Part shown: piece after piece, positions 51,381-63,167 of the stretch
Layout of the letters: each line of letters starts with the position of its first letter
How positions within the stretch are numbered: the first letter of the stretch is position 1
Assembly: GCF_003672135.1 (NCBI RefSeq)
Contig: NC_039512.1
Span: forward strand, 7,472,874-7,536,873
DNA: 64,000 nt
Reading direction: 5' to 3'
Source of the DNA: Ooceraea biroi
Taxonomy: Eukaryota; Arthropoda; Insecta; Hymenoptera; Formicidae
Notes under the pieces: model-generated
Seen by the model: only the letters and a program-made list of their open reading frames with translations
Told to the model about the DNA's origin: nothing
The model's database searches: none
Translations under genes and position numbers: made by a program

Positions 51381-52443
51381 TCAAGTCGGACTTCCTTCGT
51401 CAGTTGACCCCGGCGCTATTCTCAATCTCGACTCTGACTCATCATCCTCGTCATCAGCATCATCATCATCGTTGTTATCTTCGTCCATTCTCCTTCTCCA
51501 TTGACGCGCTTCTTCGTCGAGCTCACTTAGAAGAAGACCGCGTTTAGCATAGCATCGTATTCGCTCGACCTCGTTGCGACGCTGATAAAATTCTGAGTAC
51601 ATGCAAACATGAATTACAAAATATAATTACTATTTTCGCAACATTAAAGATTTACACAAATATGTAATAAACTTTTGATAAAATAACTTAAATTTATATT
51701 ATACGTACTTTGAAGTGCGACGATTGCAGAGCATTTGATGATAAATACAACACGTAGTAGTTTCTTTATCTGATTAATGCACTTTCTGGAAATGATATTA
51801 CTTCCAAATCCGCTGAAGTCCAAACATTTCTCAGGACACAACGTGCAACACCCCGGAGGAAGTCGTCGCGACGAAGGGGGTGGACCAGTGGGACGGGAGG
51901 TTGATTCGAGGCTCGCCCATGTTTGCCAAGCAATCAAGCCCAATCATTAACCCCCGGACAAGCGACGGATCGAACATAGGCGTACGTTATATGAATAAAC
52001 GCCGTTGTGTGCGGTCAGCTGTCGACGATGTACACGATGGTCGCGCGCGTACGGCTCGTCGCGACGACTCGTGGACAGGAAGTCCACCTAATCAGGGGTA
52101 GTGAGTGGCAAACAGGGGCGCGGTTATGCCCAACGGGGGTACCTTACTGCATTACACCAGGGATTCGAGCCGGATCGCCGAGCTGTAACGGCGGCGAAGA
52201 CAAAGCGGGAGCTCGTTTATCCACGAAGCCTGCCCCATCCAAGGCCATGATCGCTAATTTAATTAGCCCTCGGTCTCTGATTAGTCCAGAAGAAGGCGGG
52301 GATGTCCTTCCGCCCGCTGCGAAGGAAGTGCCTGTACTTCCACTCTTGTGCTGTGGCGGTGGTTCACCTTGTTCATGTGCTCCTTCCTCTGTCATCCGCT
52401 TGAATTCATTTAACTCTCCGTGGTACTTCTCTTGTTTTTCCAT
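51381..52443 (-). CDS. Candidate small gene: 95-residue charged helical protein, two exons
   Basis: Proposed exons on the minus strand are 52368-52443 and 51381-51592. Exon 1 starts with ATG at 52443; an in-frame TAA lies three codons upstream, fixing the start. It ends at GAACAAG|GTGAAC, a good donor, in phase 1. Exon 2 follows the acceptor atgtactcag and supplies exactly the two bases needed, running in frame to TGA. The joined product starts MEKQEKYHGELNEFKRMTEE. Exon 2 contains FYQRRNEVERIRCYAKRG and LLLSELDEEARQWRRRMDED, then a run of Asn/Asp/Glu and a Ser/Gly tail. The charge pattern and helix periodicity look like real protein. I recognise no family. The intron (775 nt) could hide another exon. 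The case rests on splice logic only. Confidence 0.45.
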
Positions 52444-53456
52444 GGTTTTAATTAAATTTCTTATCCGTGGCGCGGAGAGGGTGGACGGAGGGGCAGCACG
52501 ACAGAGGGCAATGGGGGAGTCGCAGCGAGTATTTTGCTGTGGACCCGGGGAATCTCTGTACGCCGGAAATAATTGGAAAAGTTTTGAATTCGTACGAGGT
52601 CTAATCTATTATGCGATTCGCGCGTGACTAAGGCTTTCCTGCTGAAATATGCATCTTGCGATCAGAAGTTAAAAGATAATAGTTATAATCATAATAACCT
52701 TTTATTCACGATAGGCTGCTGGAATAAAATAAGACGGTAAACTTTTACTGTTAACGTAAGTTTTAATGGCTTGGATCATAAATATCAAATTAAAAGTCTA
52801 TTAATGATAATAGAACTTTTATATCTTCTTCTTTGTGTTTAATTCAAGCAATCTTATGCTTCATGAATAGCTTTCGGAGGATGTCTGACATTTCGCATGA
52901 GTTTTCAAACATAAGACCTTTAAAAAAATATTTTTCATGCACTCTTCCTTCAATCCTCCTTCCCCTGGCTGTCAAAAATTCGTTTCTTTGATGAAGTCAA
53001 GTGATCCAGATCGAAATTTGGATGCCTGCTCGGAGACAGTCTCTCCTCATGGGATGTCCTCGTTCCCACGAGTTCGCGTATTCTCGGAAGACGGAGAAAC
53101 GCATTTGAATCTGCTGCGTCCTTATCTGTCCCTCTGTTTTTCCTTCGTCTCTCTCTTTTTCTCTTGCCTTCTCTTTAAATACACCACTTACACCACACAA
53201 CCTTTGCATAACCTTTGCGAGTGTGCAAAGAAGAGGGGCATCTATGTCGATGGGTAAATCGCACGGGTGAATCGCGCGGTCTTTGATATGCTGACGTCGC
53301 TATTATCAATTCAGATGAGGCAGTGCGCCTCGGCCGTTTGGCAAAACTGCGTTTGATCCGGTTCACCCTGTAGGTACGTAGGTAGGTAGATAGTTACACG
53401 CACATGCTCGCATGAATAGCAGCCTTGGGCATTTCGCGTCAACTCTCTTCATGACA

Positions 53457-53519
53457 GAAAGAGTGAGAGAGAGAAAGAGAGAGAGAGAGAGGAAGAGAGA
53501 GAGAGAGGAAGAGAGAAAG
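53457..53519. repeat. (GA)n microsatellite
   Basis: An interrupted GA/GAA run of about 60 bases on the + strand. GAGAG is the core recognised by GAGA-factor-type proteins in insects; function here is inference. Confidence 0.9.
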
Positions 53520-55641
53520 CGAATTCAACCGGCAGCGAGAATGTGAAATTACCATGCCGCGCGCGGCGCGCTGTTACGTCGGCTTTTACTGCCGCGCTTC
53601 CGCTTGATTCCAAAATCCAGCTTCCGTTGCGAAGACGTGCGTATTGAAAGTTAAGGTAGGCAATCAAAACCAAATCTAAAGATCTTAATAAACAAAGGAA
53701 AACGTCAAATGAAGGGCGGCTGAAACGGTATTTTAAGGGGATGAATTGGCTGCATTTGAAAGCTTGTGGTCTATTCAGAGAAAATAACATTATTTTTATT
53801 ATTATTACTTACCTGAAAACAGTATATACTGTATTTTCCGTTTCTTTTTATTTTTATTATTTTTTAGATACATTATAACTATTTATTACCTATTTTCGTT
53901 ATATATAATTGTTATAAAACGATATTAGATTTCAATTTCCTTGGATCTCTTTTTCGCCGCTTTAATTGCTCTCGTTCGCTCGCTTCTTAATTGTCCTCAT
54001 CTATTTCCCTTAAGAATTAGCTTTTCCGGGCGCCAAGTTTCCGTGAATCGCGCCAGGGCGCCACGTTAGTCGCGCCACGGCGCGTATATTTATAAAAATT
54101 AATCGTTTTGTTCAGTTTCCTAATTCCTGAAGCAACGGGGGGCGCAACCGTCTTAAATTAATTTGTATGGACATATCTCACTGATGAGTTCCTTTAAATT
54201 ATAAACTGTCGTATGCGGGTTTCGATTATGTCCTTTTTGTCGATGAAAATGACGAATGTCGTCTGATATTAATGTGTCGTGCGTTATATTATCTTCTATA
54301 TAAAATATCATTGTTGAATAAAGTCTTAAAATAAATCTTTATCAAATCAAATTAAGCACAAACAAAATAAATTAGTGCGCCATCTGTTCACAAATTTACA
54401 CGTATAATAAAATACAAAAGCAAGCACATTTTTTAAAATTCCACACAATTCATCAATAAGCTGTATTGATATCTTCAATAACAAAGCTTTATGTTACATT
54501 TATTAACGGTATCAAAGATGCCATTTAAGGAAGTAAGCATAATTGGATTTCTTAGCGGGATTACAATAATATAATACATTTCTTATATGTTTCCTCTCAT
54601 CACTCCCCATGTCCTTCACCGTCCTTTTCTCCGTTCTGAGACCGACGTGTAACGTAATAATCATTTAATTCCGGCAGTCGTACGCGCAGTGCTTGGCGCC
54701 AAGTCAATCTAAGCCAACCGGATATGCCTCTCTCGTCTGCCTCGTTCAGTCACTGACGTAATCCCAAAATTAAGATTAGGCAAGGATGGAGACGTGATAC
54801 ATGTCGCTCATTAAGATTGAACTTGATGTAAAAGTTCTCCAGTCTATCTTGCGTATACGAATAAATTCTCGAAAACGACATGTTGCAGCTAATTATGCAA
54901 TCCCATGAATAATTTGTATTGTTTTGCCGTCAGTCTACGATTCCACGGATTGGAGCATCATTATATTTTATTAATCCGATAAATTATCAAATTGATCAGG
55001 TAATATCTCTCTCTTCCTCTTTCTCTTTCTCGCGCACGCTATTATCGACGAGAAGGGATTTTAATGCAGCAGTATTGGATATAATATTTTATGCGTTGAA
55101 ATCAATTACGCGTGTTTGATTTAATTGATTTATATTAATTGATTGATATTCATCGAAAATTAATTGATTAAAGCAAATTTTGTACCGTAAGTTAGATCGT
55201 GAGTTTTATCGTGTAAAGTTCAAAGAATTGTTTCTCTCAATTAGCATCTGGACATTAATAACATGCGTAACATATGTCATAATTACGTGTCTACGGGAAT
55301 CGTCACTGCGCGTAAACTAAACTTGATAATAAATTTTGTTGTCTTCAGGGTGCATAAGACAATTTATTTATTACCCATTTAAATCGTCTTTGAGACTCCA
55401 GCTGTCCGAGCAATAAACTGAATCCTCATCTCACTGTTACCCGCATTATCACGAGGGAGTGCGTGGCGCATACTTAATATCTCAATCTGGACCGTTCTCT
55501 GCCTGCATATCAAGACACAACCATAGATCATCGACGAGGGGAATGACGTTATAGGATATCGAAGTATCCTTCGGAACAGTTATCATCTACAACGTCAGGC
55601 AGGTCACCGTACCCCGCCCATATTATCCTATCCCTTTCTCC

Positions 55642-55667
55642 TTCTCTCTCTCTCTCTCTCTCTCTCT
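55642..55667. repeat. (CT)n microsatellite
   Basis: Uninterrupted CT repeat of about 26 bases within a longer pyrimidine-rich stretch (55630-55685). Confidence 0.9.
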
Positions 55668-57546
55668 TTTCTTTCTCTGTCCCATTCTGTCCGACCCCCT
55701 TTCGGTTCCGCGCTTTTCACCCCGCGCGAAACTGCTAATGAATATCGGTCCTAAATATCAGTCCGCGGGGATCCAGCGAGGGTTCGTCGGTGCTCGTCGG
55801 TGCATATGTCCGTATATTATGGGGGTTTACACACTCCGGTTCCCCCGTGGTAACCCCGCACAAAGTCCCCTTCTCGCCCGTACGTGTACATGGTCACGCT
55901 CGTTTGTCGCGCGTTAATTCTTCGTCTTTCTCGGACCACCTTGTCTGTCCTGTACAGCCTGCTCTGTTCGGCTCCCGCCTCGCGATGAAAACACGCCGCG
56001 CGCGTGACACCATATGTCCGCTCCCATCGTCCCGGAGTCAAGGCGCGCCTCCGCGCGCGCGACGTCCCCTCTTGCATGAAAATCTAATCGCGAATCCGGC
56101 GGAAGCTCCCGGCTCCTGCAAATCCTTCCGGGAGTTGACGTCGACGGTCCACGAAAATTACGCGCACGAAACTGCTCGCGAGCACGGAAGGAACAAGCGC
56201 GGATGACATCCGGTACATCAGTTCCACGCAAGAGTTTGCCAGTTTATTTTTTTTATCAACCATCCGTGTCCATTTATAAATAATAGAATAATATATTTGT
56301 TTCTTTTATAAAATGTACAGGCGAGCAGTTACTCTGTCGTTATTTGTCGTTAAAAGAAGTAATTATTTTGAGATTTGGATATTTGGCGGATAATTATCAA
56401 TTTTTTAAAACGCATAATGCGTCTGCAATTTTCCGGATGGTAACTCATAATACTGAGAGAGTGCTAAAAGAAAAACTTTTAATTTGATCATTCGGATTAA
56501 TAATAATGTTTTAATTGTTTGTGCAGAGTATAGTGACCTAATGAGCCGATAATCGTGGAGAAGCTGGGATTATTGCAGGAGGCATATTTGACTGTACGAT
56601 TTGACAAAAGCTTTGTTTCAATTGCGAAAGCACAAAATGGCCAGAACTGTTTTCGTATAATGAACTCAGCAGTAACTTTGCCATGATTATTGAGACCTGA
56701 AGTCTTAATCGAAGCAGCTACGCTTTCGTTGGTCGGCATTTGTTGCATCAGGATCCATCGATCTCTGCGGATTTAAATCGTATGTATTAATCATTTGACC
56801 GTCTGGCTGATTAGATAAGTGACGGCGATTCGGACAAAGTTTCATTAATGTTGACGAATTAGCATTTCTGTTGTTGTTTGTTGTAATTTTGAGATCTGTT
56901 GCGCCACAATATTGCAATGGCCTTGCCGTCATGATAACATGTGAGATATCATAGCTCAACTGTACATATATATACATATACATATATAGATTCAACTAAA
57001 AAGTTATCATATATTATTCCAACATGGGAAATATAATTATTCAGTCGTCGGATATTGAATTATGCATCGTTAGTATAATAAAAAAATTTATCAAAGGGGC
57101 ATTACTTTTAAAGAATTTTCGAAAGTTTGGAATAATCTTTTCGATCGAATCGCTAATCGGTCGATACCTCGTGCCGGGATTCTTGCTCTCTGGATCCGGA
57201 TTAATCGGTTTAAATTGGACCAATTTCTGCCAATTACGTTCCAGTTTCCAGATAGCGCATGCTTACGGTAAAACAATCGTTCGTCTACCCGCAGGGGTCC
57301 ATCTGTTCTCCGCGGGAGCGCGATCATGCCCACATGCGATCTCGCGCGAGATAATTATACGCGTATCTCCACGATGCGTATTTTACACGTATATCGTTCC
57401 TCCCTCTCTGCCCTCCCGGCGATAACCATCACCCACATATCCCCAATTGGTAAAGACAATCGCTAATATGTTCCTTCTCTTGATTGAGAATGAGTCATAT
57501 ACATGCTGTGTATGCCGCGTGGCTGTCTCGTCTGTTCCGACGTAGA

Positions 57547-57570
57547 AAGAAAAGAGGCAGAAGAAGACAA

Positions 57571-57604
<34 letters not shown>

Positions 57605-57617
57605 GAGGGAAGAGACA
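57547..57617. repeat. (GA)n microsatellite and purine tract
   Basis: A pure GA run at about 57571-57596 inside a roughly 70-base purine-rich tract. It creates several spurious Arg/Glu or Ser/Leu frames on both strands. Confidence 0.9.
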
Positions 57618-58415
57618 GATCCTCACAGTCTCCTCTCTCGCATTTACTACCGGCGAAACAATTGTTCGACGGGACAATCAAGTACTAAATTCGTGGCGCC
57701 AGCCGGCCGCCCGCTGTATATCCGGCGTTGTTGAACTAGTTTGCTTTAAGGTACCGCCGACTCGTGGGCGTTCATTGTTGCGGTGACACGCGTATCGATG
57801 CTCGATTAATACTGATCAACGATGATGTCATATCTCGTATTCGTGTCAAAGTACTGGTAATATCTCACATATACGATGAACGGCTTTGTCGCGTAGTTAA
57901 TCGTGTTCAATCGGAAGATCTCATAACAATATGTTTGTACAATTAAATTAAAGAATAATTTAAAGAGGGAAGAGTATTTATAACATCGTAAAACATTTCA
58001 AAAGAATAAAAGTATAAGATAAATATATCTAATATTTGTTATGTCTCTTGATGTCACTAACGTGGAGGATAAAGATATCTTCCGACTTGTGTAAATCACG
58101 GCCAGTATACATATATTTATGCAGACAAACACGGGCAGACTTGGATGCACGTCATCGATAGCAAAACTGCGAGTTGAGGGATGCAGAGATCGATAAGATA
58201 CCTTCTTTCCAAAACACTTTTATTCAAAGAATCAATATACGTCTCACAATGGACCATGTGCTTTATCATTCTTCGACCTAATATTGAATAAATATGTTTG
58301 TGCACATTTATAATATTTTGTTTTCCTATCACAACATATATATACGATCAACAAATGAGAAAAACGAAACGTATGATTATTTTAGCAATATTTAAATAAT
58401 AACCATAGTTATATA

Positions 58416-59519
58416 CAGGGTGAGGCACCTAAAACAGGCCACCTGAATATCTCGGCTGTTATTGGTGATAGAAAAAAATGTGTCAGACCAAACTTGCATG
58501 GTTTCGAGGGACACATAATTTGTTCTAAATAATTGTTTATTAGGTGGACGCGTAGAGGTCATATGAAGGTCAACTTCGGTTTTTTAAATGGTATACTATG
58601 TTTTTACGTACCATCTAGTAGGGCGTTTGAAGAGGCGCACATTAATCTACGGGTCAAAATCATTCAAGGTCACTGAAGACTAAAATTTCTAAGTGCTAGA
58701 ACTTTCATTTCTGAATTTACGGTATTTTCAGTTGCAGAGAACTCTAGGCAATATAAAAATATAAATATCAACAACTCAGAACTTCTCGGAAAATAAAAAA
58801 TTTCTAAGGACTAGAACTTTTTCATTTCTGAATTTACGATACTTTCAATAGCAGAGAACTCTAGGCAATATAAAAAATAATGATATCATCAACTCAGAAC
58901 TTCTCGGAAAAGAAAAAATTTCTAAGGGCTAGAACTTTTTCATTTCTGAATTTACGGTACTTTCAATAGCGAGGAACTCTAGGCAATATAAGAAATAATG
59001 ATATGAACAATTCAGAACTTCTTGGAAAAGAAAAAATTTCTAAGGGCTAGAACTTTTTCATTTCTGAATTTACGGTACTTTCAATAGCAGAGAACTCTAG
59101 GCAATATAAAAAATAATGATATCATTAACTCAGAACTTCTCGGAAAAGAAAAAATTTCTAACAGTTAGAACTTTTTCATTTCTGAATTTACGGTATTTTT
59201 AATAGCAGAGAACTCTAGGCAATATAAAGTAAATTATTTTTCCTTGCAGTTGGCCTTCAGTGACCTTGAATGATTTTGACCTGTAGATCAATGTGCGCAT
59301 CTTCAAACGCTCTACTAGATGGTACGTAAAAAAACATATCATACCATTTAAAAAAACGAAGTTGACCTTCATATGACCTCTACGCGTCCACCTAATAAAA
59401 AACTATTTAGAACAAATTATGTGTCCCTCGAAACCATGCAAATTTGGTCTGACACATTTTTTTCTATCATCAATAACAGCCGAGATATTCAAGTGGTCTG
59501 TTTTAGGTGCCTCACCCTG
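58416..59519. repeat. Foldback / MITE-like element, copy B (5 internal units)
   Basis: Same family as 2023-2889: identical CAGGGTGAGGCACCTAAAAC ends in inverted orientation, TA on both flanks (58414-58415 and 59520-59521), arms of about 265-267 bp (58416-58680 and 59253-59519). The centre has five 117-118-bp units, marked by ctctaggc at 58742, 58859, 58977, 59095 and 59213. The 237-bp length difference from copy A is almost exactly two units. No transposase frame. Confidence 0.93.
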
Positions 59520-61500
59520 TATGTATATATTTGAATCTTGCTAAAATAATTCTATTCCAATAGATGATAAAACTCAATTAATTAACGAATTATACAATAA
59601 AAATTCGATTTACTTTGACTGCGCACAAAGGAATCCTTCCGCGGTCGATTTCTGCATCATGACCTCATAATTTCTTTGCCACGCTCTTGTCTTCACGCCT
59701 CCTTCTACCCCCTTCGGCTGTCGTTTCTTTTACAGGCCAACATCGAGGGTGCCGTACGGCGTACAGCTTTTCGCACGCTCGCCTCACCATCGTTCCCGTA
59801 TTCGCAGTATGGGAGTAAGCAATTTTCTCCCGAAGATAGAGCGGCCCTGGGACGTCGCCGGTGCTCCAGGGAGAACGTACGACGATGCGAGCGAGCGAGT
59901 GAGTGAGTATGATTGATGCGGTTTGTCGGTCTCGCCTGACATCCAACATCTCGTCTCGCGTCAACCTCGCGGATACTTACGTCCCCGACGACGACGACAC
60001 TCTCGGTGTTACACCCGGCTACACCTTGTGTATTCACCCTGAGCGCGACTGAACAACGTTGCAACCGCTCGTCTCGATTTTCCAGCGTGGAAAATGATCT
60101 ACGAGGAAATTGCGTAGAATCATCTTCCTGGGAAATTTAGTTATACGCACCGCCAGGAATTTTCATTGAAAGAGAAGTAGATTTTGTATTCTGGAAATTC
60201 AATTCGATAAGTAATGTTATCTCTGTATGTGGCATCTGTGGCATTTTAAACTATAGACAAGTGATTATTATTAAAAAACTAAATAATAAACTGCAGACTC
60301 TTGTCATATCAGAAAATCTAAAATTTAATAATGTTAACAAATATCGAAAAAATACATTAATTGGAAAATTATGTATTATGTTGCAAATTGTATCACAGGA
60401 TTGAAATGCAGCGAAGCCGGCGGCGGTCGAGCACTGTAATCTATTCTTTGCAATCTAAGTGTTACAGCTTAAGTGATTACACAGTTAAACTCTTTATTTG
60501 TCATAATATTTTCATGGAATTGATTATGAAAGACATTTGCGAATCGGTGCATGAATATTATATTATCACGAGTAATTGTTAATATGTATGTGTTGCCAAC
60601 ATGTTAATGTAAAAGAAATGTTATTCCTTAGATACACAGTTCATGCGCACAAAATACGCACAAAAGTCTCGCGCAATGATTTCGCAAACATCACATTAAT
60701 AAACGCACGAAAAGTGTAAACGCGTAATTTTGTTTCTTATCGAGCCCTCATAAGCTCTCATAAATCTCATAAGTGGGAGAAATGCAATTAATGCATCGAT
60801 GAATAATACGATAAACATTTCTGATGCTCTTTACATATGCTTTATATATATGCACAAGTATTAAACATACGAGAAAGGTGATAAGTACAGTGACATCGCG
60901 AATAATTCTGACAACAAAAAGGTAAGCCTATTGCACATAGCACGTTATCGGCATATGTGAAGTGTCGTTGCACCAAAAATTCTGATTATCGGACGGAAGT
61001 CACGCCAGTTCAGAAAACACCGTCGCTGCGTTTCGGCATGCGATTAAACGTTAAAACTGTTTGACGCTTGATAAACTTTATTGCCGATATCGCGCTTGGA
61101 ATTAGTCTTTCAGAGCGTATCGTGAGAGATTTTCGACGTTCCTATCTCTTGGGGAAATACTCACCTTTATGAAAGTTTAAGATTAAAACAATCTTTGATA
61201 GTTGATATGAAAAAAATCTATTATAAAGTACATTTGAATGCTGGCTAATAAATTGACATTACAAAAGTTCCGACAAATAACTGTTTCAATATTAATAATA
61301 TTAAAAATTAGTGTTCTAAAATTCAGTATCATGTTCATTCTTAACTTTTTATTATCATACTAAATTATAAAACAATCTAAATTATAAAGCATCTAAAATA
61401 TATTTTATTATTATATATTTTTATTTTAGTGCTTCAGTTAAATTTCTAAAGCTTATTTGTTTCTATTTTTCAAATCTTTCAATACTAAAACAGATATCAC
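59520..61500. other. Intergenic, no gene supported
   Basis: A GC-rich patch at 59630-60090 is followed by AT-rich sequence. Overlapping 76-119-codon frames on both strands over 59665-60064 follow base composition. The GC patch may be regulatory sequence for the gene to the right. Nothing else recognised. Confidence 0.5.
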
Positions 61501-61539
61501 CTAACAAGACAATTCTTTGAAAGAAACGCATGTAAGCTT

Positions 61540-62962
61540 AAAACTTCTCAACCAATCACGAAGATTTCGCCCTCTTCGGAATCTCATCTCCCAAGAAGTA
61601 TCAGAGATCAGCGTTGCCGCCGTAAAAGCGCAACCTTTCTTCCGCCTTCGCCTTCGTTGCCTAAATTTTCTAAGTTCACTTCTCGCTGGTACCCACCTTC
61701 ACGGTGGGCGTTGAGGGACGAGCGCCCGGGCGGCGTACGTGCACGTACGTTCAAGTGTGCGAGGGCAGCGCGCAAATATCAATCAGTGGAGTCAAGAGTG
61801 GAATCAGGGTGGCCGAGTGGTTCCACATAATGCTGCAACGGGAGGTGAGAGAGCGTAGCGCGCAACGTGTGTCTCGTGTTCGGTGGCCGTGCAGTTCGGA
61901 CGCGCACACACGCACAAACCTCCACCCAAACACATATCGCACACGCACACAACGGATGCGGAACCCCATCAGCACCCCACACGCGACGTCGGAGCAGCGA
62001 CGCCCGGTAGCGTCCGGTAGCGTCGCTGCCCCACTCCTCCTCATGGATCGACGATCGTCAGTGTATGGGTTCGTGTGTGCGTTGCCACGAACACACGAGG
62101 CGACCCGGTGTGTGTGTGGGTGGAGAACAGAGTGAGAGGGCGTGCCCGGGAGGCGGTACCCGGGACTAAAATCCCGATGTGCATCGGATGTCTGTGTGGG
62201 TGTCCTCCCTCTCCGCGTGGACATCAACGATGTGTGCGTCGTTTGTGTGGCTCCTTCTGTCTCTCTCTGTCGCCGCGACCACCGCTCTCCGGCCGTCATC
62301 GCATGGGAGTCTCTCCACTATCAGATCCGTTAACAGCAGTCGGCGTTGAGGCACCCACCCGCTCTAACGGCCAACGTCTCTCACATCCCCCGGGCTTGAA
62401 CCGGTGCTCCGCCGTTTTCGACCTGTTCCGTCATCCGGCCGATGGACCGCACGGAAATCAGTGTCGTTGACAATCGGAAGCATTCTTTCTTGCACGACAG
62501 GTATTCGCCGTCGCGACGTCGGCAGGAGCTGTCCTACCAGGACCCGTCCAGGTGTTAACGATCAACAAGCTCCTCTTCAAGTGTCTGCGAACTTAGTGAA
62601 AAGACTATTACGGCTGTGCTGAGTACGCTGTTTTGGGATGGCTGCTGATAGTTTTCGGAAAGATGAACGATCTGCGAACAGATAATCTTCAAGAAGAAGT
62701 TTTCCTTCGTGACGAATCAACTGTTTGAAAACCTTAATAAATGATTTGTTATTTCTAAAGGCATCATTCTTTGAAAACGTGGAGGATTTTGCGAGCTCAA
62801 CCGACGGCCTTGTCAAAAAAGAACTTGGCAAAAAATTCTTTTGAAAATTAAAGGTGTGCATTTATTGCTAAAGAAGGATCATAGCGTGACAGAAGAGAAT
62901 GCGAATGTCTTGTGCAGTGACGAGAAAGTTGTAAGAAGGTGAAAACGGACTCGAGGTCCAGG
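61540..62962 (+). promoter_or_regulatory. CpG-rich promoter and 5' leader of the right-edge gene
   Basis: A sharp switch from AT-rich sequence to a CpG-dense block rich in CA/GT runs (for example cgcacacacgcacaaacc near 61910 and repeated gtgtgtgg near 62110-62240), ending just upstream of the ATG at 62963. It overlaps many mutually exclusive frames on both strands, typical of a GC-rich untranslated region. A long 5' leader with promoter is the simplest reading; I could not place a transcription start or splice sites. Confidence 0.5.
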
Positions 62963-63167
62963 ATGATGGAAGTGCAGCAGCAACACTCGCCTGTAGGGGT
63001 GGGTCCATTAGACTTTTCGAGACGGGGAGTTGCCGAAGCATCAGCGTTTCGAGTTGTCAAGCCTAAACAGCCAGCTTCTTCACTTGTGCATCAGCAACCG
63101 TTGCCGCCGGAGACCAACAATAATGAGAATCTTCAGGAGAACCCGCAGATTCCTGTCGATACTGAAG
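62963..63167 (+). CDS. First coding exon of a probable transcription regulator (3' partial)
   Basis: ATG ATG at 62963 and 62966 opens a frame of 68 codons plus one base, ending at a strong donor GAAG|GTAAGA (63168). The peptide is polar and Gln/Pro/Asn-rich: MMEVQQQHSPVGVGPLDFSR, then FRVVKPKQPAS and later ETNNNENLQENPQIP. PLDFS resembles the PxDLS motif bound by the corepressor CtBP. Gln/Pro-rich N-termini are common in developmental transcription factors. No DNA-binding domain is in the window, so the family is unknown. The CpG-rich leader and the large upstream desert fit a developmental regulator, but that is inference. A GTG-initiated extension upstream (62939) is unlikely. Confidence 0.6.

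Larger units (their letters stand above)
52444..58415. other. Intergenic with purine/pyrimidine microsatellites
   Basis: Holds GA or CT repeats at 53457-53519, 55642-55667 and 57547-57617, and GC/CpG-rich blocks at 53990-54100 and 55680-56210. Two overlapping minus-strand frames at 56497-56995 have fairly protein-like composition but no domain or splice structure. The plus-strand frame at 57024-57425 is not supported. No gene is assigned. Confidence 0.5.

Noticed and set aside
52007..52627. 206-codon plus-strand frame
   Set aside because: Opposite to the better-supported minus-strand exon; Gly/Ser/Pro text without domain, and it spans GC-rich sequence where stops are rare.
2023..59519. The foldback copies as one transposon pair with a shared transposase
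   Set aside because: No transposase-like frame exists in or between them; they are independent non-autonomous insertions.
61704..62470. Overlapping 130-180-codon frames on both strands
   Set aside because: Both strands open at once in a CpG-rich leader; no codon signal distinguishes any of them.
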